A model generated the notes under the pieces. It did no database searches, was not told the DNA's origin, and saw only the letters and a program-made list of their open reading frames with translations. The position numbers and the translations under genes were made by a program. Source: Sulfitobacter aestuariivivens (GTDB taxonomy: Bacteria > Pseudomonadota > Alphaproteobacteria > Rhodobacterales > Rhodobacteraceae). Taken from it: 64,000 nucleotides of DNA. The stretch is taken from assembly GCF_014763045.1 (NCBI RefSeq), contig NZ_JACTAG010000002.1, positions 124,001 to 188,000 on the forward strand, written 5' to 3'. Shown here piece by piece: positions 46,953-55,925 of this stretch (the stretch's first letter is position 1; each line of letters begins with the position of its first letter).

Positions 46953-48491
46953 TTAGCTGAAGTCAGAGGCGAACGAGTCGACGGCGGCCTTCAGTTTATC
47001 GGCAGCGTCGTCCTTGATCTTGGGGTCCTCATTGGTGATCCAATCCAGCACATCCTTGTGCTTGGACCGCATGTGGTTCAGCAGACCGTCCTCGAAACGC
47101 TTCACGTCCTTCACAGCCACCTTGTCGAGATAGCCGTTCACACCCGCAAAGATGACAACAACGATTTCGGCATTGGTCAGCGGCGAATACTGCGGCTGCT
47201 TCATCAGCTCGGTCAGACGCGCACCCCGGTTCAGCAACTGCTGGGTCGAGGCGTCCAGGTCGGACCCGAACTGGGCGAACGCGGCCATCTCGCGGTACTG
47301 CGCCAGCGACAGCTTCACCGGACCTGCAACTGACGACATCGCCTTGGTCTGGGCGCTTGAGCCCACACGCGACACCGACAGACCGGTGTTCACGGCAGGA
47401 CGGATGCCCTGGAAGAACAATTCCGTCTCAAGGAAGATCTGGCCATCGGTGATCGAAATCACGTTAGTCGGAATAAACGCCGACACGTCGCCACCTTGGG
47501 TTTCAATGATCGGCAGCGCCGTCAGAGAGCCATTGCCCGCATCATCGCCCAGCTTCGCGGAACGCTCCAGCAGGCGGGAGTGCAGATAGAAAACGTCGCC
47601 CGGATAGGCTTCGCGGCCCGGCGGGCGGCGCAGCAGCAAGGACATCTGACGATAGGACACAGCCTGCTTGGAAAGGTCATCATAGACGATCAGCGCATGG
47701 CGGCCGTTGTCGCGGAAATGCTCTGCCATCGCGGTCGCTGAATAAGGTGCCAGGAACTGCATAGGCGCAGGTTCGGACGCGGTCGCGGCCACAACGATGG
47801 AATAGTCAATCGCGCCGCTCTCTTCGAGACGCTTGACCAGCTGCGCCACAGTGGAACGCTTCTGACCGATGGCGACATAGACACAATAAAGCTTCTTGCT
47901 CTCGTCGTCGCCTGCGTCGTCGTTATACGATTTCTGGTTCAGGATCGCGTCCAGCGCCACAGCGGTCTTGCCGGTCTGACGGTCGCCAATGATCAGCTCA
48001 CGCTGGCCACGGCCGATCGGGATCATGCTGTCCACAGCCTTAAGGCCGGTTGCCATGGGCTCGTGCACGGATTTACGCGGGATGATGCCCGGCGCCTTAA
48101 CGTCGGCCACGCCGCGCTTTGTCGCGCCGATGGGGCCCTTGCCGTCAATCGGGTTGCCCAGACCGTCGACAACGCGGCCCAGCAGTTCGTCACCGATCGG
48201 CACGTCCACGATAGAGTTGGTACGCTTGACGGTGTCGCCTTCTTTAATATCGCGGTCGGAACCGAAGATCACGACGCCCACGTTGTCGGCCTCGAGGTTC
48301 AGGGCCATGCCCTGAATGCCACCGGGAAATTCGACCATTTCACCGGCCTGGACATTGTCCAGCCCGTAAACGCGCGCAATACCGTCACCGACGGACAGCA
48401 CCCGGCCCACTTCGGCCACTTCTGCTTCCTGACCAAAGTTCTTGATCTGGTCTTTCAGGATCGCAGAAATCTCTGCAGCTTGGATACCCAT
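46953..48491 (-). CDS. atpA: ATP synthase F1 subunit alpha
   Basis: 512 residues, non-catalytic nucleotide-binding subunit. The P-loop [33 protein letters not shown] and the C-terminal [15 protein letters not shown] are conserved. It begins next to the atpH stop, without a gap, and precedes atpG by 14 bases. Confidence 0.98.
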   Translation of the reverse strand: MGIQAAEISAILKDQIKNFGQEAEVAEVGRVLSVGDGIARVYGLDNVQAGEMVEFPGGIQGMALNLEADNVGVVIFGSDRDIKEGDTVKRTNSIVDVPIGDELLGRVVDGLGNPIDGKGPIGATKRGVADVKAPGIIPRKSVHEPMATGLKAVDSMIPIGRGQRELIIGDRQTGKTAVALDAILNQKSYNDDAGDDESKKLYCVYVAIGQKRSTVAQLVKRLEESGAIDYSIVVAATASEPAPMQFLAPYSATAMAEHFRDNGRHALIVYDDLSKQAVSYRQMSLLLRRPPGREAYPGDVFYLHSRLLERSAKLGDDAGNGSLTALPIIETQGGDVSAFIPTNVISITDGQIFLETELFFQGIRPAVNTGLSVSRVGSSAQTKAMSSVAGPVKLSLAQYREMAAFAQFGSDLDASTQQLLNRGARLTELMKQPQYSPLTNAEIVVVIFAGVNGYLDKVAVKDVKRFEDGLLNHMRSKHKDVLDWITNEDPKIKDDAADKLKAAVDSFASDFS

Positions 48492-49052
48492 TTATCCGAC
48501 CTCTTTCATTGCATTCTGGAGGGAATTGAGCTTCGCGCGGATCGACGTATCGATCATCTTGGAGCCCACTTTAACGATCAAACCACCGATAAGGCTTTCA
48601 TCGACGGTTTCATTGATGGTGACAGTCTTGCCTGTCGTCGCTTTCAGCGACTTGGCAAGTTTTTCCGACTGCGCCTTGGTCAGCGCCTTGGCAGAGGTGA
48701 CCTCTGCCGCGATCTCGCCCTTGTCCTCGGAAATGGCGTCGCGCAGGGCGCGCACCAGCGCGGGCAGCACGAACAGACGGCGCTTGGACGCCATCAGCTT
48801 CAGCGTATTGGCCATGGTCTCGCTCAGGCCCATCTTGGCGGCGATGGCGGCAATGGCACCGGACTGCTGTCCACGTGTATATATAGGAGACTGGATGAGG
48901 GCGCGAAAATCATCGCTGTTGGCAAGCGCGTCCTGCAAGGCATCCAGATCGCCCTCAAGCGCTTTGACGGTGTTGGACTCTTTGGCAATCTCATAGACCG
49001 CAGATGCGTATCGTTGAGCGATGCCGGTGGAGATCGAAGCTGGTTCGGACAC
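48492..49052 (-). CDS. atpH: ATP synthase F1 subunit delta
   Basis: 186 residues, joining F1 to the b-subunit stalk. I start at the GTG at 49052 (giving [20 protein letters not shown]) because this is the N-terminus expected for Rhodobacterales AtpH and GAGAGG lies 6 bases upstream; an ATG two codons earlier directly abuts that site. The C-terminal [20 protein letters not shown] is conserved. First gene of atpHAGDC; no F0 gene is present. Confidence 0.95.
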   Translation of the reverse strand: MSEPASISTGIAQRYASAVYEIAKESNTVKALEGDLDALQDALANSDDFRALIQSPIYTRGQQSGAIAAIAAKMGLSETMANTLKLMASKRRLFVLPALVRALRDAISEDKGEIAAEVTSAKALTKAQSEKLAKSLKATTGKTVTINETVDESLIGGLIVKVGSKMIDTSIRAKLNSLQNAMKEVG

Positions 49053-49521
49053 GTCCATCCTCTCGTATCAGTCTTGCCGGACTGCGCGCAAAGTCGCGTC
49101 ACCCAGCGTGTTGGCGCGGCTTGAAGGTATTCAAGACGTCTAAATCAGGGGCGATGTAGCAGAGAGGTTCCCTGCCCGCAACACAGTATAGTGCGGCGAT
49201 GTGATGCGGCGAGAGGTTTAATTACAAGGGCTTTACGTGCACAGGTCGCGATGGGGCCCGTCCCTCTGTCTGCCAAGCCCGGCATTTTGTTCACTATCTG
49301 GCGAATCTGCTGCATTGCGACCCGGTACCGCCGCCAGGCGATCTTTGCGTTCTTGGCCCCTGAGATAAGACCACAATAAGGCAACTTATACGGGAATGAG
49401 GCGACATTCCCATCGGACCAAGGAACAATTGACAGCCCGATTTTGCATTGTTTCGTGTTAGCGCCCCAAACATGGCTGAAATTTGACTTAAATCAGGCAT
49501 CCGCCCAGACAGGGATCGTAA
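49053..49521. other. Intergenic region upstream of the atp operon
   Basis: About 470 bases between divergent genes. On the minus strand TTGCGG - 17 bases - TACATC (about 49181-49153) is a possible atp promoter. A small inverted repeat CTTGAA-GGTA-TTCAAG lies near 49120. Open frames across this stretch on either strand have odd composition and no ribosome-binding site. I see no RNA gene. Confidence 0.45.
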
Positions 49522-49626
49522 ATGTTTTTTGGTGTAATGATGTCTGTTCTTTTTTCTATTTACGTTCTTGGCTTGTCTTCTGTGATGTTGATCACCGACC
49601 CCGCTGATTCCGACACGGCCATCTGA
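49522..49626 (+). CDS. Tiny membrane protein, 34 residues, unknown function
   Basis: ATG with AGGGA 6 bases upstream opens a 34-residue frame: a hydrophobic helix (MFFGVMMSVLFSIYVLGLSS, then VMLI) followed by an acidic tail (TDPADSDTAI). The same plan, a short hydrophobic N-terminus then an Asp-rich stretch, opens the two larger proteins downstream at 49721 and 51274. It may be a true small membrane protein or the remnant of a gene start. Evidence is the ribosome-binding site and composition only. Confidence 0.5.
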   Translation: MFFGVMMSVLFSIYVLGLSSVMLITDPADSDTAI

Positions 49627-49720
49627 ACTCCTCTTCATCGTCAATTATATGCCTGAATGTTGCGATAGGCTTTGAGGGATCCGGCGTTGCCGGTGGTGAA
49701 TTCAAAGAGGAATCCGTCGC

Positions 49721-50734
49721 ATGTCACCCTTTCTGCTTCTCGGTTTGATGGCGCTTGGCCTCTCCTTGCCGCACTTCGTCAACGACGATGATCTGGACGA
49801 CACCGATACCCAAGAACCAACCGACCCCGCCGAGACGATTGTAGGCACCGCAGGCGATGATGCCTTGGTGGCCCTTGATAACCAGATCCTGAATGGGTTG
49901 GACGGCAACGATATCCTCAGCACAGATGATCTTGCGGGTGCCGCGACCCTGGACGGCGGCCTTGGGACCGACACGTTGACCGGGTCAGGCACCGACATCC
50001 TGCTTGCGGGCGGCGGCGGCGCCGATGTCCTTACCTTGGAAACCGCATTCGATCCGGCGACCGAGGTTTCTTCCAGCGCAAACGGCGGGGACGGCGACGA
50101 TACGATCACAGCGACCGGCATTGGCGGCAGCGTCGACGGCGGCGGCGCGGATGACGTCATCAGTGTGCAAGGAGCTTTTGAGACCATCACCGGCGGCAAT
50201 GGCGATGATACCATTGTATCAGACAGCGCCGACTTCGGCGGCGGCACCCCGGTCGACGGCGGGGCCGGAAATGACGACATCACCATTTCAGACAACGCCG
50301 GCACAGGGTTCAGCACACAGATCAATGGCGGGGACGGGAACGACGCGATCCGCTCGATGGTCCTGTGGGGCGACGCTACCAGCGCAGACGTGCTGACGGG
50401 CGGTGCTGGAGCTGACAGCTTTACCGTGGGCTTTATCCAATTAGGCGCCAATGACGGCACCCTTGGTCAGGTTATGGAAATCACCGACTTCGATCCGGCC
50501 GAAGACCAACTGGCAATTGATCTGTCAGGCTTCGACATCTTCGGCGACGACAACAGCGCCCTCAATTCCCTGAACTTCGATCTGTTGGAACGGGCCGATG
50601 GCACCGGAACCGACCTTGTCTTCACCGTGCAGAACGGCGCTGCGACCGGCGATCTGACAGGAAACATTTTCCTGTCCAATGCCACTGGCATCGACCCGGC
50701 CGCAATTGTCTTCACGATAGCTGACGCGGCCTGA
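49721..50734 (+). CDS. RTX-type calcium-binding repeat protein
   Basis: 337 residues. A hydrophobic start (MSPFLLLGLMALGLSLP) and an Asp-rich linker precede about ten glycine-aspartate nonapeptide-like repeats between residues 40 and 235 (GTAGDDAL, GGDGDDTI, GGGADDVI, GGNGDDTI, GGAGNDDI, GGDGNDAI, GGAGADSF). The C-terminal EITDFDPAEDQLAIDLSG resembles the end of type I-secreted RTX proteins. Such proteins fold on binding calcium outside the cell. No type I secretion genes are in the window. Confidence 0.88.
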   Translation: MSPFLLLGLMALGLSLPHFVNDDDLDDTDTQEPTDPAETIVGTAGDDALVALDNQILNGLDGNDILSTDDLAGAATLDGGLGTDTLTGSGTDILLAGGGGADVLTLETAFDPATEVSSSANGGDGDDTITATGIGGSVDGGGADDVISVQGAFETITGGNGDDTIVSDSADFGGGTPVDGGAGNDDITISDNAGTGFSTQINGGDGNDAIRSMVLWGDATSADVLTGGAGADSFTVGFIQLGANDGTLGQVMEITDFDPAEDQLAIDLSGFDIFGDDNSALNSLNFDLLERADGTGTDLVFTVQNGAATGDLTGNIFLSNATGIDPAAIVFTIADAA

Positions 50735-50764
50735 CCCGGCATCCAACGAGCAACGGCAGCCCGC

Positions 50765-51082
50765 TTATAACAGGTCCTCTTCCTCATCCAGAATGGACAG
50801 CCCCAGCGCCTCCATTCCGGCCTCAAGATGGTCAGCAAAAAGAGGCGTTCCAATCAGGTAATCGGCGGTGGGTGTATTGGCCTCCTGCCGGGCCGTCATC
50901 AGGGCCTCGGCCAGATCGTCAGGCTCAAAACTGCCGCGTCCGATCCACATCACTGCAATCAGGCTTTGCTGTTCTTCTTCGTTCAGCGTTTCAAGAAAGC
51001 CGCGCAGTTCGTTTTCCGCCCGGTCGACCTCGTGACCGTAAAGAATGACCTGAGCGACCTTATGGGTAGGAATATCAAGCAT
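50765..51082 (-). CDS. DUF3775 domain-containing protein
   Basis: 105 residues, acidic, helical. Recognisable stretches are LYGHEVDRAENELRGFLETL and QQSLIAVMWIGRGSFEPDDL, then TADYLIGTPLFADHLEAGME. The domain is found in alphaproteobacteria and has no known function. GAGGA lies 8 bases before the ATG at 51082. It lies between two surface-type genes but on the opposite strand, so it need not share their role. Confidence 0.78.
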   Translation of the reverse strand: MLDIPTHKVAQVILYGHEVDRAENELRGFLETLNEEEQQSLIAVMWIGRGSFEPDDLAEALMTARQEANTPTADYLIGTPLFADHLEAGMEALGLSILDEEEDLL

Positions 51083-51273
51083 GGGTCGCGTCCTCTTGTT
51101 CTGCGCCCCCTGTCTGGCACGCAAGCCGCCGCAAAACATTGAGACAGATCAAACAGCCCGACAGTCCGGCGAAACAATTCCCTCAAAAAGACCCAATTGT
51201 TGCCCCCATTCGCCTCAGAACAGCCGGAAAGCGCCGCCATACGGGAACAAGTTATCTAAAAAGGCCCGCGTAA

Positions 51274-52425
51274 ATGCGGCCAATAAGCGAGGATGCAGCA
51301 GTGCTATCAATTGGAATTATCGCGCTCCTGGTTGGAGCGATCGCCATGGGCGGCGGCGGCGACGATGACGTCGAATTCGAAGAAGTCCCCGTGACACCAG
51401 AACCCGAAGACGATGCCGTCAATACAGGCAACTCCGACGCCGAGGCCCTGTCGCTGGTCGCAGCAGACCGTGCGGACGGCTCGGTGGTCGACAGTCAGTC
51501 AGTGGTCGCGCAGGGCCCCACATTCGATGAAGAGGACGAACGCGACTATATCGTACGTCCCTACGCAACCGGGGCATCGGAATTCGATATTGGCTATGAT
51601 CCCGATATCTCTTTCCGGCTCGATCTTGTCACCGACATCAGCTCCGCAAATGTCGGACTGAACACCGACATCGGATCGCATCATCAGGAAGTGGACGTCA
51701 ACCACGAGCAGTCGCTTGCTGCGGATGGCGCGGTCATATCCGAAACGACCATCACCCCGATCTACGCAGGTGCAACCGACATCACCTACGAAGTCACACC
51801 CGATCAGATTGGCCAGCACGCTGCGTTCATCGACCTCAGCAATCCCGGCCACACGCTGAACTTCGAATTCGGTGCCGGGCTCACCGGCAACCTCCACATG
51901 TTCACCGAAGCGACCACCTACGACGGGGCGAACTCCGGCACGGGCACCGAACAGACGATGTATCTCATCCACACGCCAGACAGCGTCACGGGGCTCACGG
52001 AAGCCGAAGCGCGCGATATCATCGCGGGCGACGGTGCGACAGAGGACGGCATGACGCTGGTTGCGGAAATCTATCTGGGCGGTGACACACTGACGATCGC
52101 TGGCAATGACATCGTGGTACGCGACTTCATGAACGAGACCCCGACGATCAGCAGTAACGTCGCATTCACCTCGACCGAACCATTGGCGGTATCGCAAATC
52201 AATGGCGTCACCGACGGCGGTACGACAGGTGACACCGGCGGCGTCCCACTGGTCGACACAACAGGCGGCGACACAACTGGCGGCGGGACCGGGAACCCCC
52301 TGATCACCGATCTGATCAACGGCGATCTGGCAAACCCGGGCGGCCTGACGGCAGAAGAGCTGGCAGAACTCGACGCCATTCTTCAAGGCCTGGGTGTCAC
52401 GAACCCATTGGCCCTCGGCTTCTGA
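51274..52425 (+). CDS. Unrecognised acidic protein with N-terminal hydrophobic segment
   Basis: 383 residues of no family I recognise. A hydrophobic helix (LSIGIIALLVGAIAMGGGG) is followed by an Asp/Glu-rich stretch. The middle part is beta-rich (YDPDISFRLDLVTDISSANV; HTLNFEFGAGLTGNLHMFTE; EQTMYLIHTPDSVTGLTEAE), and a Gly/Thr-rich linker (VTDGGTTGDTGGVPLV) leads to a short helical C-terminus. There are no cysteines after the start. Low basic content and linkers suggest a secreted or surface protein, maybe by type I secretion, like the RTX neighbour. AAGG lies 9 bases before the ATG. Confidence 0.75.
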   Translation: MRPISEDAAVLSIGIIALLVGAIAMGGGGDDDVEFEEVPVTPEPEDDAVNTGNSDAEALSLVAADRADGSVVDSQSVVAQGPTFDEEDERDYIVRPYATGASEFDIGYDPDISFRLDLVTDISSANVGLNTDIGSHHQEVDVNHEQSLAADGAVISETTITPIYAGATDITYEVTPDQIGQHAAFIDLSNPGHTLNFEFGAGLTGNLHMFTEATTYDGANSGTGTEQTMYLIHTPDSVTGLTEAEARDIIAGDGATEDGMTLVAEIYLGGDTLTIAGNDIVVRDFMNETPTISSNVAFTSTEPLAVSQINGVTDGGTTGDTGGVPLVDTTGGDTTGGGTGNPLITDLINGDLANPGGLTAEELAELDAILQGLGVTNPLALGF

Positions 52426-52456
52426 TCAGACGCCCCCTGAATACCTCGAAACACGC

Positions 52457-52493
52457 ACGGCACCGCAGACAGTCTCTGCGGTGCCGTTTCGTT
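52457..52493 (+). terminator. Strong hairpin terminator between convergent genes
   Basis: A perfect 13-bp stem (ACGGCACCGCAGA / TCTGCGGTGCCGT) with a 5-base loop is followed by TTCGTTT. It ends the 383-residue gene and may also stop the convergent methyltransferase transcript. Confidence 0.9.
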
Positions 52494-52535
52494 TGACCAC
52501 TAACTTTTCCCAATGGATCCCCGTCGCAGCCACGC

Positions 52536-53282
52536 TCACACCGGCTTGGCCTTGGGCGAGGTCACCCCTTCCAGCACCCCGATCGCGCGCCGCGCCGGCG
52601 TTCGCTTGACTATTCCCTTGGGCGGATAGACCAGCTTGGTAGCCTCCACCATAAAGGCGCCGCCCGCCATCATGGTCGGCATATAGCGCCCCACCCGTTC
52701 GAACACGCCCGCCGCCTGCATCCACAGCTTCTTTTGCGACGGAAACTGGTAAAGCGCACCGACATGCCGTTCCGGCAGGAACTGATGCTTGCGCAACTGC
52801 ATGTCCAGTTGCCCCGGCGAATAGGGCCGACCGTATCCGAACGGCGTCCGGTCCCGCCGCGCCCACAAACCCGCCCGGTTGGGCACGATGAAAATCACCT
52901 TCCCGCCCGGCCCCAGCACCCGCCAGCATTCCTCCAACAGATCCGACGGGCGCTCGGATGTCTCCAGCCCGTGCAGCATCACCAGCTTGTCCACATGCCC
53001 GGTCTCCAGCGGCCACAGGGTCTCTTCACACAGAACGGAGGTATTGGGCATCCCCGCGGGCCAGGGCATCACGCCCTGTGGCCCCGGCATCAGTTGCACA
53101 ACCCGGCGCGCCTCTTTGAGATAGGGCCGCAGCAGGGGTGCAGCGAAACCAAAGCCCACCACGGTCTGGCCCTGCGCCTCTGGCCACAACTCAAGCAACC
53201 GGGTCCGCAACGACTTCTGCGCCGCCCGACCCAAGGCCGAGCGATAATAAAAATTTCGCAAGTCCAGCACATCAAGGTGCAT
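52536..53282 (-). CDS. Class I SAM-dependent methyltransferase-like protein
   Basis: 248 residues. [15 protein letters not shown] takes the place of the SAM-binding motif I, and [20 protein letters not shown] is the typical post-II/III block of class I enzymes. Motif I lacks the usual GxGxG pattern, so SAM binding may be altered. The basic C-terminus ([16 protein letters not shown]) is an add-on common to the alphaproteobacterial family. It lies upstream of gloB, as the same family often does elsewhere, with a cyclase gene between. Confidence 0.83.
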   Translation of the reverse strand: MHLDVLDLRNFYYRSALGRAAQKSLRTRLLELWPEAQGQTVVGFGFAAPLLRPYLKEARRVVQLMPGPQGVMPWPAGMPNTSVLCEETLWPLETGHVDKLVMLHGLETSERPSDLLEECWRVLGPGGKVIFIVPNRAGLWARRDRTPFGYGRPYSPGQLDMQLRKHQFLPERHVGALYQFPSQKKLWMQAAGVFERVGRYMPTMMAGGAFMVEATKLVYPPKGIVKRTPARRAIGVLEGVTSPKAKPV

Positions 53283-53372
53283 CGCGGGTCCCTTCAGAAC
53301 GGTTCACCGAGACCACTCTAGGGCCACGTGGCCAACAGCGCCACAACGATAACCGGTGCCCGGCAAACGCCG

Positions 53373-54812
53373 CTACTTGTTCAGTTCTGAGATAACAGAC
53401 TGGAGGTAGCGCACAGCCCTCAGCCTTGCCGATGACGTCATGCGCTCAAGGTCGACCGTCACGGAAAAGCCGGTCCCGTCCTTGTGCAGGATGCTGCGGG
53501 ACGCCGTGTCGCCGGCGTAAATAGCCGTCGCCGCAAACGTGCGGATGGGATGCTTGAAACCCTTCATCTCCACCGGCGCGCGTTCCTCCACCGAAAGCCA
53601 CTCCCCGACCAGCGAATATGTTTCTGCCGAAAGCAGGATCCCGCCCGGGTCACATTCGGCCTCAAGCCTTGCCGCGAGGTTCACCTCCCGTCCGATCGCC
53701 GTGTAATCCATCCGCTCTTCCGATCCGAAGTTGCCCACCGTGCAATACCCGGTGTTGATGCCGATGCGCGACCGGAACGGGCGATCGATCAGGCCCTTGC
53801 CCTGCCAGCTTTTCTGCAGCGCATCCAGTCTACGCTGCATCTCAATGGCCATGCGCACACAGGCGGCGGCGTCTTCCTGCGCGCCGCGGCTGTCGGGTTC
53901 GCCAAAGTAGAGCATCATCGCATCGCCGATAAACTTGTCGAAATACGCGCCGTGTTTTTGCGCGATCCGCGACATTTCCGACAGATAGGTGTTCAACAGA
54001 TGGGTCAGTTCCTCGGCCTCGAGCTGATCGGTGATTTCGGAGAAATCGACGATGTCCGAGAAAAATACAGTGAGCTTGCGCCGACGGGATGCGATTGCCG
54101 CCTGCCGATCACCTTCGATGATCGAATCGTAAAGTTGCGGTGGCATGTATTTGGCCAACTGCCGCGATACGTTTTCAAGCGTCTCATTTGCGTCCCGCAT
54201 CTGGTTCAGCAGATGCAGGTTGTCCAGCGCGATGTTGGCCTGCGCCGCAAAGGTGTTGAGGATCTCGAACTGTTCCTTGTCCAGACTGCCGGTGGAATGC
54301 CGCAACACCGACAGCGCGCCCACGGTCTGCCCCCCTTGAGAGATCGGCGTCATCGTCACCGCGCGAAAGCCAGAGGCAAGAAAATTCCCTGCGCCAATCC
54401 GAAAACGATCCTGCACTGCTGCAACATCCGGCAGATCAAGCGCCTTTCCCTCCAGAATGACATGACCATGGATGGTTTCGGGATGTAGTGGCGCGGGGAA
54501 CCGTCGCCGCCACGCCTCGACCCCGGCAGGCTCCGGTCCCGAAATTGACCCCAGAATCAGGTTGTCGCCTTCCCGCAATCCAATGCTGATCGTTGAGCGC
54601 GGAAACAGCTTCTGCCCGGCGTGTACGATCGCATCAAAGACCGGTCGCGCGTCCCTTGGAGAGCTGCTGATCACATCGAGTATTTCCGCCGTCGCAGACT
54701 GGCGGTCCAGCGCTTCCGCCAGACGCGCCTTCAGATGGGTCAACACGCTCGGACCATCCTCTGGTTCGGCTTGATTGTCGTGCGGTCCGGTGGGGTTCAA
54801 GGGATGCGACAT
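53373..54812 (-). CDS. GAF domain-containing class III adenylate/guanylate cyclase
   Basis: 479 residues, soluble. A GAF domain spans about residues 40-200 (AEILDVISSSPRDARPVFDA; TPISQGGQTVGALSVLR). A linker helix leads to the class III cyclase: metal-binding Asp253 (VFFSDIVDFSEITD) and Asp297 (FIGDAMMLYFGEPD), and the Asn/Arg pair in REVNLAARLEAE. It makes cyclic AMP or GMP when the GAF domain is engaged. A short C-terminal tail of 50 residues follows. I start at ATG 54812 with GCGAGG just upstream; longer in-frame starts lack a ribosome-binding site. Confidence 0.9.
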   Translation of the reverse strand: MSHPLNPTGPHDNQAEPEDGPSVLTHLKARLAEALDRQSATAEILDVISSSPRDARPVFDAIVHAGQKLFPRSTISIGLREGDNLILGSISGPEPAGVEAWRRRFPAPLHPETIHGHVILEGKALDLPDVAAVQDRFRIGAGNFLASGFRAVTMTPISQGGQTVGALSVLRHSTGSLDKEQFEILNTFAAQANIALDNLHLLNQMRDANETLENVSRQLAKYMPPQLYDSIIEGDRQAAIASRRRKLTVFFSDIVDFSEITDQLEAEELTHLLNTYLSEMSRIAQKHGAYFDKFIGDAMMLYFGEPDSRGAQEDAAACVRMAIEMQRRLDALQKSWQGKGLIDRPFRSRIGINTGYCTVGNFGSEERMDYTAIGREVNLAARLEAECDPGGILLSAETYSLVGEWLSVEERAPVEMKGFKHPIRTFAATAIYAGDTASRSILHKDGTGFSVTVDLERMTSSARLRAVRYLQSVISELNK

Positions 54813-54980
54813 CGCGCCTCGCAAATGGATCGTCCGCCAAGGGGGCACCCCGAGTATAGCTGAATTTTCCATCTCGTGCACAAGATCGCAGCGTGGCGGT
54901 TTCCACGATCCGGCCCATTGCCCTCGCGGCACGGGTTTGCCAGTCTGTCACGATACCCTCGCAAACCGGAGCCGCACGCC

Positions 54981-55748
54981 ATGTCCCACGACCTTGTCAC
55001 CATTCCCTGCCTGAGCGACAATTACGCGTATCTGCTGCGCTGCAGTGAGACCGGCGACGTCGCCTGCATTGATGTGCCAGAGGCCGGCCCGATCAAGGCT
55101 GCCCTTGCTGAACATGGCTGGACTTTGTCTCAGGTCTGGCTGACCCATCACCACTGGGATCACGTCGATGGGCTGGCAGATTTGCTTGCCGATCATCCGG
55201 CTGCGGTTGTTGGCGCCAAAGCCGACGCGCATCGGTTGCCAGAATTGAACGTATCGGTCTCCGAAGGGGATACCGTCACCCTCGGCGCACTTGAGGCGCA
55301 GATCATCGACGTCTCCGGCCACACCGTCGGCCACATCGCCTTCCATGTCCCCAAAGCGCACGCTGGCTTCACTGCAGACAGCCTGATGGCACTGGGGTGC
55401 GGGCGCCTGTTCGAGGGCACGCCTGCCCAGATGTGGGACAGCCTGCAGAAGATGATGAATTGGCCTGCGGATACGATGATCTGCTCAGGCCATGAATACA
55501 CTGCCAGCAATGCCAAGTTTGCCCTGACGGTTGATCCTGAAAACACCGACCTTATATCAAGGGCTCAAGACATTGATGCCGCCCGCGCGGCAGGCAAACC
55601 CACCGTTCCCAGCGAACTGTCAACCGAGCTGAAAACCAATCCCTTTCTGCGCCCCGCCGATCCGGCCATTCGCGCACATCTGGGGATGCAAACCGCCACC
55701 GACGCAGAAGTCTTTGCAGAAATTCGCAAACGCAAAGACGACTTCTGA
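54981..55748 (+). CDS. gloB: Hydroxyacylglutathione hydrolase (glyoxalase II)
   Basis: 255 residues. The metallo-beta-lactamase motif THHHWDHVDG and metal ligands in SGHTVGHIAF, FTADSLMALGCGRLFEG and CSGHEYTASNAKFA match GloB. It hydrolyses S-lactoylglutathione in methylglyoxal detoxification. The C-terminal NPFLRPADPAIRAHL is conserved. I start at ATG 54981, 9 bases after GGAG. It is divergent from the cyclase gene. Confidence 0.95.
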   Translation: MSHDLVTIPCLSDNYAYLLRCSETGDVACIDVPEAGPIKAALAEHGWTLSQVWLTHHHWDHVDGLADLLADHPAAVVGAKADAHRLPELNVSVSEGDTVTLGALEAQIIDVSGHTVGHIAFHVPKAHAGFTADSLMALGCGRLFEGTPAQMWDSLQKMMNWPADTMICSGHEYTASNAKFALTVDPENTDLISRAQDIDAARAAGKPTVPSELSTELKTNPFLRPADPAIRAHLGMQTATDAEVFAEIRKRKDDF

Positions 55749-55761
55749 CAGCGTATTTCAT

Positions 55762-55804
55762 GGTCAAAATGTCCCGCTCACGGCAAATGTGAGCGGAATT
55801 GACC
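55762..55804. promoter_or_regulatory. Bipartite inverted repeat between gloB and clpA
   Basis: GGTCAA / TTGACC and, inside it, CCGCTCAC - 7 bases - GTGAGCGG form a nested hairpin 14 bases after gloB. No T-run follows on the plus strand (six A instead), so it may be an operator for clpA or a weak terminator. CTTGAAG at 55813 and TAATACTAT at 55843 are promoter-like but not properly spaced as a pair. Confidence 0.45.
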
Positions 55805-55925
55805 AAAAAACGCTTGAAGATGCCCGGTGATCAACCAAACTCTAATACTATGAGGCCATGGTCGACACCGGGGGCCGCTATCCCGCTGACACCCGTTCGA
55901 CCCCGAATGAAAAGGAGCACGCGCC

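Noticed and set aside
49053..49521. tRNA or small RNA gene upstream of atp
   Set aside because: I looked for cloverleaf arms and CCA-type ends and found none; the only inverted repeat is 6 bp.
49294..49644. 116-codon minus-strand open frame upstream of atp
   Set aside because: Basic, low-complexity translation, no ribosome-binding site, and it covers the AT-rich control region and the small membrane ORF.
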